The notes under the pieces are model-generated. The model did no database searches. It was given only the letters and a program-made list of their open reading frames with translations, and had not been told where the DNA came from. Shown in pieces: positions 26,294 through 34,870 of a stretch of 64,000 nt of DNA (its first letter is position 1; every line of letters starts with the position of its first letter). Position numbers and translations under genes: made by a program. The stretch spans positions 4,609,297-4,673,296 of the forward strand of contig NC_133230.1 in the NCBI RefSeq assembly GCF_040436345.1, given 5' to 3'. The stretch comes from Pagrus major (taxonomy: Eukaryota > Chordata > Actinopteri > Spariformes > Sparidae).

Positions 26294-26703
26294 GTATTAC
26301 ATGCATACACAAGCTGAACTTACTCGTTTTTCACGCATCGGCTCTCCAGAAACAGCTTATCCAGCTGGATCACCGCCTGTCCGAGGAACATGTCCGTCAC
26401 CATGAGCGCCCGGTGCATCACGGTGAGGACGAGCTCGTTGCTCCCGGCCGGGTGTCCGCTCCGCCCGCCGCCGTTGTCCAGCACGCCGGGGTGCAGCTCG
26501 AAGGAGCACTCCTCCCTCCACTCCGGCTCGGTCGTCTTCTCCGCCACGCCGGTCGAGTATTTCTCCTTCCCCAGCTGGATGATGGTGTACACGTCGCTGG
26601 TGCCGTGCTTGCCCTTGCCCCGTAAGCCCCTGCCTCTCAGCACCGTCACCTGGACGTGCGTCGGTAACCATTTCTGGTCCTCCTCCACGGTTAGCGAGGA
26701 CAT
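2731..26703 (-). CDS. rab11fip5: Rab11 family-interacting protein 5 (class I Rab11-FIP, long form), six coding exons
   Basis: Joined exons on the minus strand are 26703-26324, 14145-13634, 12329-11735, 8821-6209, 4274-4118 and 2991-2731. All introns are GT-AG and phases agree, giving 1505 residues plus TGA. Class I FIPs link Rab11 GTPases to membranes and motors on recycling endosomes. Order in the protein: C2 domain (about 10-140, exon 1 into exon 2), the family signature [13 protein letters not shown] just after it, a Ser/acidic region, CVNGSHAY and a GWFGSKD patch in exon 3, the exon 4 insert (497-1366) with NPF motifs, SPHPVKPL in exon 5, and the Rab11-binding coiled coil with [11 protein letters not shown] (1482-1492). 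The C2 start, the SPHPVKPL and CVNGSH segments and the C terminus match my memory of mammalian RAB11FIP5 rather than FIP1 or FIP2. Teleosts may carry a and b copies; I cannot tell which this is. The start Met has no competing upstream in-frame exon evidence. Confidence 0.93.
2992..4117 (-). other. rab11fip5: rab11fip5 intron 5
   Basis: GT-AG intron of about 1.1 kb between exons 5 and 6. It is AT-rich and holds no coding signal; the ORFs at 3425-3733 and 3741-3926 have no recognisable content. Confidence 0.8.
4118..4274 (-). CDS. rab11fip5: rab11fip5 exon 5: conserved SPHPVKPL linker
   Basis: The acceptor is CGTCCAG|CCCCC and the donor AAGAAG|GTACGG; the exon is 157 nt and ends in phase 0. 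It encodes [20 protein letters not shown] and then [15 protein letters not shown], which parallel the mammalian FIP5 segments SPHPVKPL and SSGLEKLKT. With exon 4 skipped, the exon 3 end plus this exon reads KPSPHPVK, as in the mammalian short form. That is the main support for both splice forms. Confidence 0.92.
5808..5846. repeat. (TG)n microsatellite, interrupted
   Basis: Alternating TG with TATG interruptions, in rab11fip5 intron 4. Confidence 0.9.
5985..6011. repeat. (TG)n microsatellite
   Basis: Uninterrupted TG dinucleotides about 200 nt downstream of the exon 4 donor in transcript orientation, where they read as CA repeats. Confidence 0.9.
6209..8821 (-). CDS. rab11fip5: rab11fip5 exon 4: 2613-nt cassette exon with four NPF motifs and an internal duplication
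   Basis: This single exon codes residues 497-1366. The acceptor is CCTTTCACAG|CCTGG and the donor GAACAG|GTGAGG. Both sides are phase 2 and 2613 is divisible by three, so the exon can be skipped in frame. It holds four NPF motifs (Asn at 536, 552, 561 and 645), the known ligand for EHD-protein EH domains; a proline motif RRPLPPTP near 625; the acidic-aromatic block [12 protein letters not shown] near 657-668; and RSHSEGDL near the end. Most of the rest is Ser/Thr/Asp/Glu-rich and probably disordered. Residues 900-996 and 1014-1120 are diverged copies of each other. Opposite-strand ORFs here are shadows. Confidence 0.9.
9246..9605. mobile_element. Nonautonomous transposon remnant with ATATCGTGATA motifs
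   Basis: ACGATATCC ... CACGATATCG ... ATATCGTGATAGAC opens the block, and AATATCGTGATAATCGATATCATC closes it in the opposite sense. This is the pattern of a common teleost element beginning GGGCTGGGCGATAT. A related worn copy appears at 14636-15003 (GATAATCGTGAATATCC ... GATAATCATCGTGAATCC). Family name not known to me. Confidence 0.5.
10326..10431. repeat. (CA)n-rich simple sequence
   Basis: Several CA runs interrupted by GACA, TATA and CCC, the longest at about 10376-10410. Intron 3 of rab11fip5. Confidence 0.9.
11020..11330. mobile_element. Teleost GATTAATCGATTAG-type interspersed element, fairly complete
   Basis: AGAGCTGCAACTAACAATTATT, then TTAGTTGTTTGGTCTATAAAATG, GTTTCCCAAAGCCCAAAATG, GTCATAGAGGAGGAAAGAAACC and AGAAAATATTCACATTCAAG. 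I recognise this order from a very abundant teleost element. Shorter or more worn copies are at 13478-13510, 14175-14345, 15965-16175, 33140-33395 and 33405-33740. Confidence 0.65.
11735..12329 (-). CDS. rab11fip5: rab11fip5 exon 3: central linker
   Basis: The acceptor is CCTCACAG|AGCACAC and the donor AAACCCAG|GTGAG. The exon encodes [16 protein letters not shown], a motif shared with my recollection of mammalian FIP5, then [14 protein letters not shown], an acidic DEEEEEQF tract and the [15 protein letters not shown] end. It finishes with AG of a Ser codon, which C from exon 4 or, if exon 4 is skipped, C from exon 5 completes to AGC equally well. Reading past the donor meets TGA at once. 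Confidence 0.92.
12330..13633 (-). other. rab11fip5: rab11fip5 intron 2
   Basis: A 1.3-kb GT-AG intron, AT-rich, with only a fragment of the GATTAATCGATTAG-type repeat at 13478-13510 noted. No coding content. Confidence 0.8.
13634..14145 (-). CDS. rab11fip5: rab11fip5 exon 2: end of C2 domain and serine-rich region
   Basis: The acceptor is CTGCTGCAG|G and the donor CCCAG|GTGAG. The translation resumes as [17 protein letters not shown] and contains the FIP family block [20 protein letters not shown], then a Lys/Arg stretch ([11 protein letters not shown]), an acidic run ([14 protein letters not shown]), a second basic patch ([12 protein letters not shown]) and a long Ser/Thr-rich tail. The basic-Ser alternation looks like a phosphorylated linker. 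The exon is 512 nt and leaves one base (G) that joins AG of exon 3 to give Glu. Confidence 0.92.
14175..14345. repeat. Worn GATTAATCGATTAG-type teleost repeat
   Basis: AACAATTAGTGATTTCATCAGTTAGTTGGTC, then the TTGTTTCCAGCTTCTCAAACATGAGGA part and TCTTGTTGCAGCTCTTG at the far end. The outer ends AAACAATTAG and GTTGCAGCTC are typical of the element. Confidence 0.5.
14636..15003. repeat. Worn element with ATAATCGTGAAT motifs
   Basis: TCAATATCAAGATAATCGTGAATATCC at the left and ATTTTGATAATCATCGTGAATCC near the right, with an AT-rich centre. Resembles the element at 9246-9605. Confidence 0.4.
15965..16175. repeat. Worn GATTAATCGATTAG-type teleost repeat
   Basis: ATGATTAATCTATCGTTTAGTCTATAAAA at the left and GACGATTAATCGATTATCAAAACAGCTGA at the right, with CAAAAATGACATCTTAAAATTGC in between. 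Confidence 0.55.
21617..21634. repeat. Short (CA)n microsatellite
   Basis: CA run within TACATCACACACACACACACACACAGTC in intron 1. Confidence 0.8.
22677..22826 (+). mobile_element. Non-LTR retrotransposon reverse-transcriptase relic
   Basis: On the plus strand one frame gives [20 protein letters not shown] followed by [20 protein letters not shown]. This is the RT block of LINE polymerases, in which a Leu-Asp-Pro-Xaa-Xaa-(Phe/Tyr)-Ala-(Phe/Tyr)-Arg-Xaa-Xaa-Arg-Ser-Thr-(Glu/Asp)-(Asp/Gly)-Ala pattern is usual. It is flanked by noncoding DNA, so it is a short dead fragment in rab11fip5 intron 1, opposite in sense to the gene. A related piece is at 55128-55245. Confidence 0.75.
24380..24705. 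mobile_element. Teleost short interspersed element (AGAGCCAGTGTTTGGTTTGTC family)
   Basis: ACAGATTGCAACCAACTGAATACCCCTCG, then GTAGAGCCAGTGTTTGGTTTGTCC, GGGCTACTGTAGAAACATGGC, TCCATGGAAGAGGACC and TGTAGATATAAAAG occur in the order of an abundant teleost repeat I know by sight. Pieces of what looks like the same family's ends lie at 51134-51300. Formal name not known to me. Confidence 0.65.
26229..26292. repeat. (CA)32 microsatellite beside the exon 1 donor
   Basis: 64 bases of perfect CA. In transcript sense this is a UG repeat starting about 30 nt downstream of the exon 1 splice donor (GT at 26323-26322). Confidence 0.95.
26324..26703 (-). CDS. rab11fip5: rab11fip5 exon 1: start codon and C2 domain
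   Basis: The exon begins at the ATG ([18 protein letters not shown]) and ends at an ACGA|GTAAGT donor; two bases carry over to make Glu127 with exon 2. It encodes most of a C2 domain: the [12 protein letters not shown] first strand, the [18 protein letters not shown] segment, [11 protein letters not shown] and a final [13 protein letters not shown]. In class I FIPs this domain binds acidic phospholipids such as PIP3 and phosphatidic acid without needing calcium (family knowledge). A Gly/Ser-rich loop ([12 protein letters not shown]) sits where mammalian FIP5 also has a long loop. The exon lies in CpG-rich DNA. Confidence 0.93.
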
Positions 26704-27180
26704 GTCCCCCCCACCTCCTCCTCTCCAGACAGACAGAGCGACCGACCGACCCGCCGCGCACGCACCGTGACGAGGCGAGGCAAACCGGGGGGAGAGGTGG
26801 TGCTGGTGTCCGCCGCTTCCTCCCTGCTCTGGGGTGTGTGTGCACAGTCACATCAGCTCCCGGGTCGGCGGGCGGTGCCGCATTATGGCTGCGTGTCGTC
26901 TCTGCAAAGTTTCCGCCGTGTGCCGGCTGTTTGGTGCCCTGGCTGGCTGGCTGGCTGGCTGGCTGCTCGTGTGTCTCGCAGCAGTCTGCGGCAGCGGCAG
27001 CAGCAGCAGCAGCAGCGTCCGTCCCCGCACGGCGCGTCCCTGCCTGCCTCCTCCTGCTGCACGGGCCTCTCTGCGGGCAGCGACGTCACGCCTCTATCCT
27101 CCTTCTTCTTCTTCTTCTGCTTCTTCTGCTTCTTCTTCTTCTGCGGGACGAGGAAGTTCAACACAACACATGGGGCTGCA
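26704..27180 (-). promoter_or_regulatory. rab11fip5: CpG-rich promoter and 5' UTR region of rab11fip5
   Basis: DNA upstream of the rab11fip5 ATG is GC-rich with many CpGs, unlike the AT-rich surroundings. It holds GGCT tandem repeats (26941-26964), CAG/GCAGCG triplets (26991-27016), a TTC/TTCTGC run (27101-27143) and a CRE-like TGACGTCG on minus at 27081-27088. The transcription start is not determinable by eye. Several long ORFs here on both strands arise from triplet repeats and GC richness and are not genes. Confidence 0.6.
26941..27143. repeat. Cluster of GGCT, CAG and TTC simple repeats
   Basis: (GGCT)6 at 26941-26964, GCAGCGGCAGCAG... at 26991-27016 and CTTCTTCTTCTTCTGC-type repeats at 27101-27143, all in the probable promoter or 5' UTR of rab11fip5. 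Confidence 0.85.
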
Positions 27181-27680
27181 TGCACACAGACCCTGTGCTG
27201 GAGTGTGGGCTGTGGTTAATCTTTTCTTTTGTGCAGCATTAAATCAAATTAAACTCCAGTCCTGTGGAGGAATGTGAAACTGAGTCTGTGGTTGGCTGTG
27301 AGGACTGTCCACACTGCAGATACCCTGATGAAGGCCTCTGTACTACAAGCTACTAAAGAGGACATAATGTAGTGTTCAATATCAACACAGGACACTTTAA
27401 ATGTTATATAACATCCAGCAGAAGGCTGCAAACATGTTTTTTTAATTTATTGGTTAGACATCATTTTCTAAAAGTGCAATTCACACATTTTCCACAGCTC
27501 AAACTGATATCAAGTGTCTTGTTTTGTCCATTCAAAGGCATTTTTGCTCAAAAGTTGATTTAAGTTATAGATCAGGGCTTCCCAAAGTGAGGCACGTCGG
27601 CTAAAGTTGGCTCGCCGGAAAACTCCTCGTATTTGTAAGATAGTTGATTTTTTTGAGGCCCAATCCCAACTCATCACACG

Positions 27681-28114
27681 AGCCGTGTTTCCATAAATCA
27701 TTTTGGAGGATATGGCATTAGAAATTTTATGGAAACAGCAAAACTCAAAGAAAAACCTCCTCTTATTCTCAAAAAAGTTTCTACGCTCGCTTGAGGTGGT
27801 TTTTCTCTAAAATGTCTGATGGTCTGAGATTTGCCAAATAAACTCTGACGTAGTGAACGTTCAACTCACGTGACTGATCAGCTGTTTCCGCTGTCTGCAT
27901 TATAATCACTGCTTTTCTTCATCGTCTCCGGACAGCGTGCAACATGGCCGATGCTAGCTGGCATTGCAAGAACAATTACAACTTGCCCTAACGACAGTAA
28001 TTCCTGAAGATCTCTCTCCATTTTGTCTCCTGGTTTGTTTACCTCTCGCCTCCGTTTACTTCCACAACTTTCAAGTTCGCTTAAAGTTCGCTTGACATTT
28101 TATGGAAACGTGGC
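27681..28114. mobile_element. Nonautonomous DNA transposon with 17-bp terminal inverted repeats
   Basis: Left end AGCCGTGTTTCCATAAA (27681-27697); right end TTTATGGAAACGTGGCT (28098-28114), whose reverse complement matches the left in 15 of 17 positions. The 434-bp body has no transposase ORF. The TTTCCATAAA end recalls a teleost MITE family with GTTTCCAT ends. A target-site duplication is not evident. Confidence 0.7.
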
Positions 28115-28775
28115 TACAGACTCTTCGAGTTTCCCGAACTTGTCAACTAATGCTTTGGGATTGTAGGTTGGGTCGGCCGCCATCTGAAAGTGTCAGTGTG
28201 AGACTCAAAAACAACTTAGGAACTTTGAATATGTAGGATCTATAACTATTCATTATTTTAAATAATCTAAGCGAGGCAGGATGAGTGACACTTTGTGCAG
28301 GAAGTCGGTCAATAAGAGAACTGTATCTGTTGTATATGTGGAGGTTGACTGTACCCTACAGCTGTGTCATTGGGCCAAATGTCCCAGACGGAGTAGCAGC
28401 CATTTTTGGACTCTTGTTAAGGCTTGGCTGAGTTTAGTCTGAGAGCAGAGAGTCCCCACACGATGATCAGATAACAAATACGCATTAGTCCTTTGGCAAG
28501 GGAAACATTAAACTTAAAGATTTTCATTTCTCTGATCCATCCTTGTCTCCACACTGCATCAACAACCTCTTCTACCTGCTGCCTTATAATCAGTCTGTCC
28601 TGTTGTTATGAATCGCTGTCTCAGATCTTTTATCACCATCTCTTTAGTAGGTCTCTAGAAATATAACATTTCCCACTCCTACGTCATTGTGGCTCACTTC
28701 ACGCACCTGCAAACCTCGAGGCACTTGTGTTGGGTGTCACACGGACTCTGGATCTTGTTCCCAACAGCTTCTCGT

Positions 28776-28855
28776 TGATCCACTTTGGCCTGGATTGTAT
28801 CACATTTGTACGTCTCTTTGGATAAAAGCATCTGCCAGATGAATAAATGCAAATT
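28776..28855 (+). mobile_element. L2-type LINE/SINE 3' tail
   Basis: CTCTTTGGATAAAAGCATCTGCCAGATGAATAAATGCAAAT is nearly the conserved 3' tail (CGCTTTGGATAAAAGCGTCTGC) shared by fish L2-like LINEs and the SINEs that use them. A shorter resemblance (ATCTTTGGATAAAAATGCAGATG) is at 61338-61360. Confidence 0.65.
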
Positions 28856-29214
28856 AGAGCCAGACTGCAGCCTGTTGGAGCCTGTAACAACAAGCTGCAA
28901 TCAGCTGTTTTAGTTTCTTGCTTTTAGACTTGTATGTTGTATTTTTAGACATGCAGGGCTCAATGGGTGGCACTGACAGTCGGTCTACCACTTTCAACAC
29001 ATAAACGACTGAATAGTTGAATGCCAGTGACTCCAAAAACAACAACTGAACAGGCCGTCGTCGTCACGTGGTCAACGTTGTGAAAGGGTCACAGTTTGGT
29101 TGGGTTTAGGCTTTAAACTACTTGATTATGTTTAGGAAAAGCTCATGATTTGGGTTCAAATAAGTATGTTAACTTTAAATACACACACAACATGGAGTTT
29201 TGGTTGACTATTTG

Positions 29215-29860
29215 GATTGTTCACACATTCATGGTTCCTGGAGGATGAATCAATAACCTCCACGGATGTTTCCTCGTGCTCCACCATGAGGCTTACATTT
29301 TTTGGCTTAGAATGAAATGTCTTGACAACTATTGGATGGATTGCCGTGACATTTGGTCCAAATATTCATGCTCCCTTCAGATTGTAATTACTTTGATGAA
29401 CCTTAAACTTTTCCAGTAGCACCCACAACCATCAGGTCAAAACTTGATTTAGTCAAATGCTTTGGATAACATTTGGTAATTAGGATTTTTAGCACTAGGT
29501 ACAACCAGTGAGATTAACAGTGCTGTCACATAAAGGGACCTGGGCCCGAAACCGAGTACACTTGACCCCAAAGTCCAGTTTGTTTGATGAGTGTACAATA
29601 CTCGGGCCTGGTTCTCGATCGGTGCCCTGGCAAGGTACGAAACGAGCATACCTAATGTGAAATGTGTGTATTTGGTGCTATTAATTAGCAAATGTTAGCA
29701 TGCTAAAACAGTGAATCAAAATAATCAACATTGTACACACTAAACATTAGCATGTGGACACTGTCAGTGTGCATGTTAGCAGTTAGCTCAAAGCACTTTT
29801 GTGCTAACATACAGCCTCACAGAGCCATTAGCATGGCTGTAGACTCCTGTTATCCTTCGT
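29215..29860. mobile_element. Composite teleost repeat (TTGGATGGATTGCCGTGACATTT and TTAGCATGCTAA parts)
   Basis: CATGGTTCCTGGAGGATGAAT, AACTATTGGATGGATTGCCGTGACATTTGG, then further right ATGTTAGCATGCTAAAACA, CTAAACATTAGCATG, GTTAGCTCAAAGCAC and CAGCCTCACAGAGCCATTAGCATGGCTGTAGACTC. These parts follow one another in a familiar abundant teleost repeat; the central 29400-29640 is less typical and may be a separate insertion. Confidence 0.6.
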
Positions 29861-32616
29861 CAAGCACTTACAAAGGAAAGTGTTTTGGTGGTTTATATGT
29901 TGCAGGGCGTTTGAGGCACCACCAGCAACGTTGGCACCGTTTTTGTCACCAACACTGTGGGCCGGATTTTCCAAACCAAGGCGCCAAAGGTCGTGACATT
30001 AAGTCAACCGCATCTGATATTCAGTATACCCGATTAAAATGTTTGGCACATCCTGTCAATGCTTTTCACAAGGTGGTTTCACTATTATTTCATGTTTCCA
30101 GAACATGACAGCAGCAGCGAAATCATGAGAGCAAATTATCGCACAAGAAATCCCTGATGTTTGCTGCATGTTTTCATTGCTTTTAGTCGTGTTTGTGGCT
30201 AAACAAGCTGTTTACTGTCTTTAAGTCGATTTAGTTGCTGGTGTCTTTCATCCTTTGCACACTAGTCGTCTTCTTATTGTTCCCTTTTGTTTAGTTTGTG
30301 TCCCTCTGTCACTGTTCAGACCCTGTTTCCTGTCTCCAGCTGTCATTGTGAGGAAGAATTCGTTCCCAGTTGAGTTGCCTGCTTCAGTCTGTCTGAACTT
30401 ACTTGACGTGTGGCTGTGAAAGACCTCGTTCGACCTCGGGGGCCCTGTGAGGTTACGTCTGCCTGGGAGTGACTGATGGGAGGACTGGGCCACTTTAATG
30501 TTGCTGCTGGTGGTGGCTGGTGATGTAGTGCTGAACTGTGCACAAGCCTACATGTGAGGAAATCAATAAATAGTGGAGAATTTGCCACCGGCTGACCTGA
30601 GGGGAAGTGGACTGACATCATATCCCAGTCTATGTATTGACAGACAAGTTAAAGAGATCATTAATTCAGGTTAGAGGCACTTAAATGGTTAATTTAGGGA
30701 GAGTGACGTCATATGTATAGTCTTTACAGCAGATTTGAATGTACACCATCTTACTTCATAAGTCCTTGTGGTTTAAACGTCTGTTAACTTAATTTACACA
30801 GATTTTAATTTAGCTTTTTCAGGGGTGTTTTGTATTGGGACAGACTGGTTTCCAGTACTTTGCCTGTTACTACTGGAACGAGCTGCGATACTGAAAGCTG
30901 ACACTCACTTTAATAATATCTGTGAACGTCAGTGAATGTGTGATGATGCTACTCTGTGTGATTTCTTGTGATTTTTACGACATAGGCTTTGTTATCTGAT
31001 CTCCCTTTCAAAAGACGACTTCCTGAGCAGATTAAAAACTCAAAAGCTTCCTGTGTAGTTCACCGAGCACCTTCACTTTAGTCCCATGCTCAAGAGCACA
31101 TCAGCAGCTGTTAAAACCCTGATGAGCGCCACTTGTTCCCTAATTTCAAAGCCACTGCCTTCGTGCTTTTCTTTCCAGCCTTTCGGTCTCCTGTCGCCCA
31201 CATATGAAATATTACTTTATGGGCTGACAGGGAGAGGATTTTCTGTCTTTGAGGGTATTTTGACAGCAGCACTTGAGATTTTCCACTCAGGTTAAGACCG
31301 AGTAAACAGACCGGCTCTGAAGTGGCGAGCAAGGAGAGGGAGGCAACTTGGGCCACTTAGCAAATCTTCGTGTCCATGAAATTTGAAGTGCAGGGAGAGC
31401 TTTTTAGTCGACAGGCAGGAAGAAAATGTGGGTGATTATTTAAGTATTTCTGACTAAAGCTTCCCACTCCTTCCTCGTCGTTTCTCTCCATCGACAAACC
31501 AGCAACCAGCTCATTTCCAACTATAACAAGTATTTATATCTGCTGCACACAGAGAGAAATAATTGTAATATTTCTATTATAATATCCAGGATGTTCTGAC
31601 TGCCACACGTCCAGTTTATCACCGCTCTCTAAATTTCATTTGTCCACTGCGGTCACATTATTTCAGATAGCAGGAATCTGTCCATGATGTTTTATAGGAA
31701 GTTAATTTTAGTGGAGGCGGTAATGAGGTTTGAAAATAAATTAGTTTTGTGGGAGTTAGGAATGCAGGTGTCAAAGCAAAGGTTGTGATTTATCTGAAAT
31801 GAAAAAAACGTGGAGGGAAAATGGCTCAAGTTTCATGAAGGAATTTCTGTTGGAGTTGGAAGATGCTACAGAAATACTTCAGCGGTGCCAAGATGAAGTT
31901 TTGGCCGAGGAAAGATGTGATTTTGGCGATGAAGCAGGTTGGTTGGTAGAAGTCCAGATATCTGGTACTGTATCCTACAGACAGGCAGTGAGGGCAGCAG
32001 GCAGGCCTCATGGTTTCTCCATCCAGACTTGCATCAGACGGCAAATAAACCTTAATGTTGTGTTTCTGCTTTGCTCAGACTGCCAGGAGTTTGGCTGCCA
32101 AGGATAGGATGGTACATTTTTAAAAAGACGAGGCTTTTCTAGTGGATTTTCTGTCGATCTTATCTGTGTTTGAACTGTGATAACTTAACTAAAACACTAA
32201 TATGCAAAAGCGTTTGACCTCAGTGTGACCTTCCCTTAAATCACATCGAACCTCGTGCTTTATCCATGCAAATCAAAACGCAGCCGACGTGCAGGAATGG
32301 CCGACACGCTTTGCATGATTTATGAAGGCCCGCTCAGGTTTTACCCACACAACCCCGAGAGTTATGATGGACACTTAGAAATCTGATAACACCCAAAATA
32401 CTTGTCCTGAATAGATAAGAACTTAACTACAACTACATCAAAACGCTCCAGATCCAAGTCCAATGATTAAAAGCACATCGGCATGGAGAGGACAAGTTGT
32501 TCTCCAAGCTGAAAGTGACTCTCTTCCACCTTTTATCAACTGCTGCAGACAGAAATATTACATTATGGACCAGTTTTGTTTCTTTCACTGCTGTATCCTC
32601 CTGTCTGTGAACACAG

Positions 32617-32638
32617 CATGAACATGAACATGAACATG
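32617..32638. repeat. (CATGAA)n short tandem repeat
   Basis: Three and a half copies of CATGAA in unannotated intergenic DNA. Confidence 0.7.
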
Positions 32639-33139
32639 TGGGCTGCACAGCTACAGTCTGAGGCACACAGCGCCCTCTGTTGGGGATCACAGGTAACAAA
32701 GTTTAAAGTTTGACAAGCAATGTGGACATTTTTTGAGAAGCCATCTCTCCCTGGCTGCAGGATAATCATTCCTTCCACTGTTAATTAATACATTCTGATA
32801 ACCAATTTAACTAAAAGCTCTCCTCTGGACTTGTTTTAAGACATGAAAATATACTATTTGTTTCCAATATAGTATGTTTTCTATTATATTAAGAAACAAA
32901 AGTGACTCACTCATTCTCCCTTTCTGAAAAATGCATGATAATTATATGAATAATAAGCTTAATTTCAAAAGTTTAACTGCAGGATGACACTTGGTGCTGA
33001 AACACGACCAAAATTGATGGTATAAAAGATGCACCTGCTGTATTGTTTCCTGGGTGTAGGTCTATATGTTGTTTAATTTTATGTTTTTATTTTAGATTTC
33101 ATCCACTCTGTGCTGTCTTCTTACTGTATGCACACTGGA

Positions 33140-33740
33140 CGTTTCAAGTTTCCACATCAAACGATTTATTAGACTCGATTTTAATCCTTAAAATGTCAGA
33201 AAATTGTTGAAAAATGCCCATTTTAGCCTCCCAGAAGCTGAAAGTGATGTATTCAAATTGTTTGTTTTTTCCAATCTTTCTCCAGTGTTTTCTCCATAAC
33301 CCGGATATATTCATGTTTACTGTCACATAAATCAAAGAAAAAACAGAAAATCAAAACATTTGAGAAGCTGCAACCAAAAGTATTTTGCATACTTTTTAGT
33401 AAAAGTTGCCAATTCATTTTCTCATTTTAATGAATCATTTTAGTGCTGGATTAATCTATTTTCTTTATCGTGTAATTCTTTTTGTAATCCATTCATCAGT
33501 AAGTGTTTACACAATTTCCCCAGAAGGCACGATAATGTCTTCAACTGTCCATATTATTCCACAATATTCAATTTATAATGATAGAAAACAGAAAAAAGCA
33601 GCAGATCCTTGCATTTGTGAAAACTGGAACCAGAATATATTTGTCATTTTCACTTGATTAACATGCTTAAAACACATCATTGACTATCAAAATGATTGAT
33701 GGCTCATTTTCTGTTGATAAACTAATAGTTTAAGCAGATT
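33140..33740. mobile_element. Two adjacent worn GATTAATCGATTAG-type teleost repeats
   Basis: First copy: AAATGTCAGAAAATTGTTGAAAAATGCCCATTTTAGC ... AAAACATTTGAGAAGCTGCAACC. Second copy: from TCATTTTCTCATTTTAATG to ACTATCAAAATGATTGATGGCTCATTTTCTGTTGATAAACTAATAG. The two lie head to tail with little between them. Confidence 0.5.
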
Positions 33741-33839
33741 TCCCCTCTGAGATTGTGTTTCAAAGGTCATAAAGAGTCTTTTAATCTTAACTTTTAGTGC
33801 TCAGAAACATTCATATTTGGAAAACATCAGAGCTCATAA

Positions 33840-34260
33840 AGAGACTGCATCATTTTCCACGACACGCTGCCAAATTGCCTATTATTTCCTGATCCTCCGC
33901 CGACCAATATGAGATTTTTAAGGCTGCCTCACATCCCTCGACGTCCTCTAATCACATGAGAGACAAAACCTATTTGAGAGCCATAAAGGCATCTAACAGG
34001 CCTCTAAACGAGGGGCTGAAATGTTTAGCAATATTTTTTTTACAAACTAATCTGCCTCATTAAGATATTATCCGCGCCAATCACGAAGACGACAAAGAGA
34101 TTTTCTATAGAAAGCCCCGTGAAGAGATCAAGCCGGAGCTCAGGGGCCTCATCAAAGAGAGATTCCTCGTCTATTCTGGGAGCGGAGCTGCCAATCATCC
34201 ACCTCATCAGGCTCACGGATTCATATCAGATCCTGACACCAACAGCTGTTACATAACCAC
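33840..34260. promoter_or_regulatory. Candidate conserved noncoding element A
   Basis: About 420 bp with balanced composition, no repeat motifs, many stop codons in all frames and blocks such as CCTCATTAAGATATTATCCGCG and GCTGCCAATCATCC. It stands out from the degenerate AT-rich flanks. This is a judgement from appearance; an alignment with other fish would confirm or reject it. Confidence 0.3.
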
Positions 34261-34695
34261 AGCTAATCCACATGTAAGATGGATATATACACACACACAA
34301 ACACACACACCGTGGTAGACAATGAGGGCCAGCAGCTGCCACACACACACTTTCTGTGGAGCCAAGAGAAACAAGATAGATGGATCCAGTTCAAGCAGCG
34401 GAGTGCAAATGGCCTACTTAGAGTTTAAACTGGGTAATTAGAAACCCTAATCAGGGCTCACTTTCTCACCCCTGATGAACGTAATGAAATGCTCCTGTCC
34501 TCGTGTACGTGACACACACTTTCACAGAGTCACAAACACACAGCTGTGACTGCCTGTAAACACACCTCGGATCAGAACCACGTCGACAGACGTAAATCAG
34601 CAAGGACTCATCAGTTTATTGAAAGACAGATGAAGAAAAACCTTCAATTTCTACACTTTCTGTCTCTGTTTTTATGATCTGGTTTATTATCAGCA

Positions 34696-34870
34696 GTGCT
34701 GGAATGTAACTAAGTGCATTTACTCGAGTACTATACTTCACAAGTATACTTACAATACAATTTTGAGGTACTTTAATTGAATATTTCCATTTTTGTCACT
34801 ACAACTGTCCACTACATGTACTTAATAACTTGATTAGTTACTAGTTTGCAGGCTGCATGTTGCACGACAG
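34696..34870. repeat. Teleost CTCGAGTACT/CTTAAGTA-type interspersed repeat
   Basis: GTGCTGGAATGTAACTAAGTGCATTTACTCGAGTACT ... TTTTGAGGTACTTTA ... CCACTACATGTACTTAATAA ... TTAGTTACTAGTTTGCAGGCT. Other copies are at 41318-41440, 54888-55100 and, in pieces, 4750-4900, 46880-46960, 54660-54790 and 62262-62560. Confidence 0.65.

Larger units (their letters stand above)
14146..26323 (-). other. rab11fip5: rab11fip5 intron 1 (12.2 kb)
   Basis: The largest intron of the gene. It holds worn teleost repeats (14175-14345, 14636-15003, 15965-16175), a non-LTR reverse-transcriptase relic (22677-22826), a teleost repeat at 24380-24705, and a CA tract just inside the donor (26229-26292). Short ORFs in both strands have no recognisable protein content. 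First introns often contain enhancers, but I see no specific element I can name. Confidence 0.75.
27181..33839. other. Intergenic, transposon-rich, no supported gene
   Basis: AT-rich DNA between the rab11fip5 promoter and the candidate regulatory blocks. It contains a TIR element (27681-28114), an L2-like tail (28776-28855), a composite teleost repeat (29215-29860) and two GATTAATCGATTAG-type copies (33140-33740). The ORFs, including 29731-30108 and 31799-32107, show no recognisable protein content and no codon-level support. Confidence 0.7.

Noticed and set aside
26357-27277. Long ORFs of 100-164 aa on both strands around the CpG island
   Set aside because: GC richness and GGCT/CAG/TTC repeats leave few stops; the translations are low-complexity and only the C2-domain frame matches a family.
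31799-32107. 102-codon plus ORF beginning MKKTWRENGSSF
   Set aside because: No recognisable domain, no splice context and AT-rich DNA nearby; consistent with chance.
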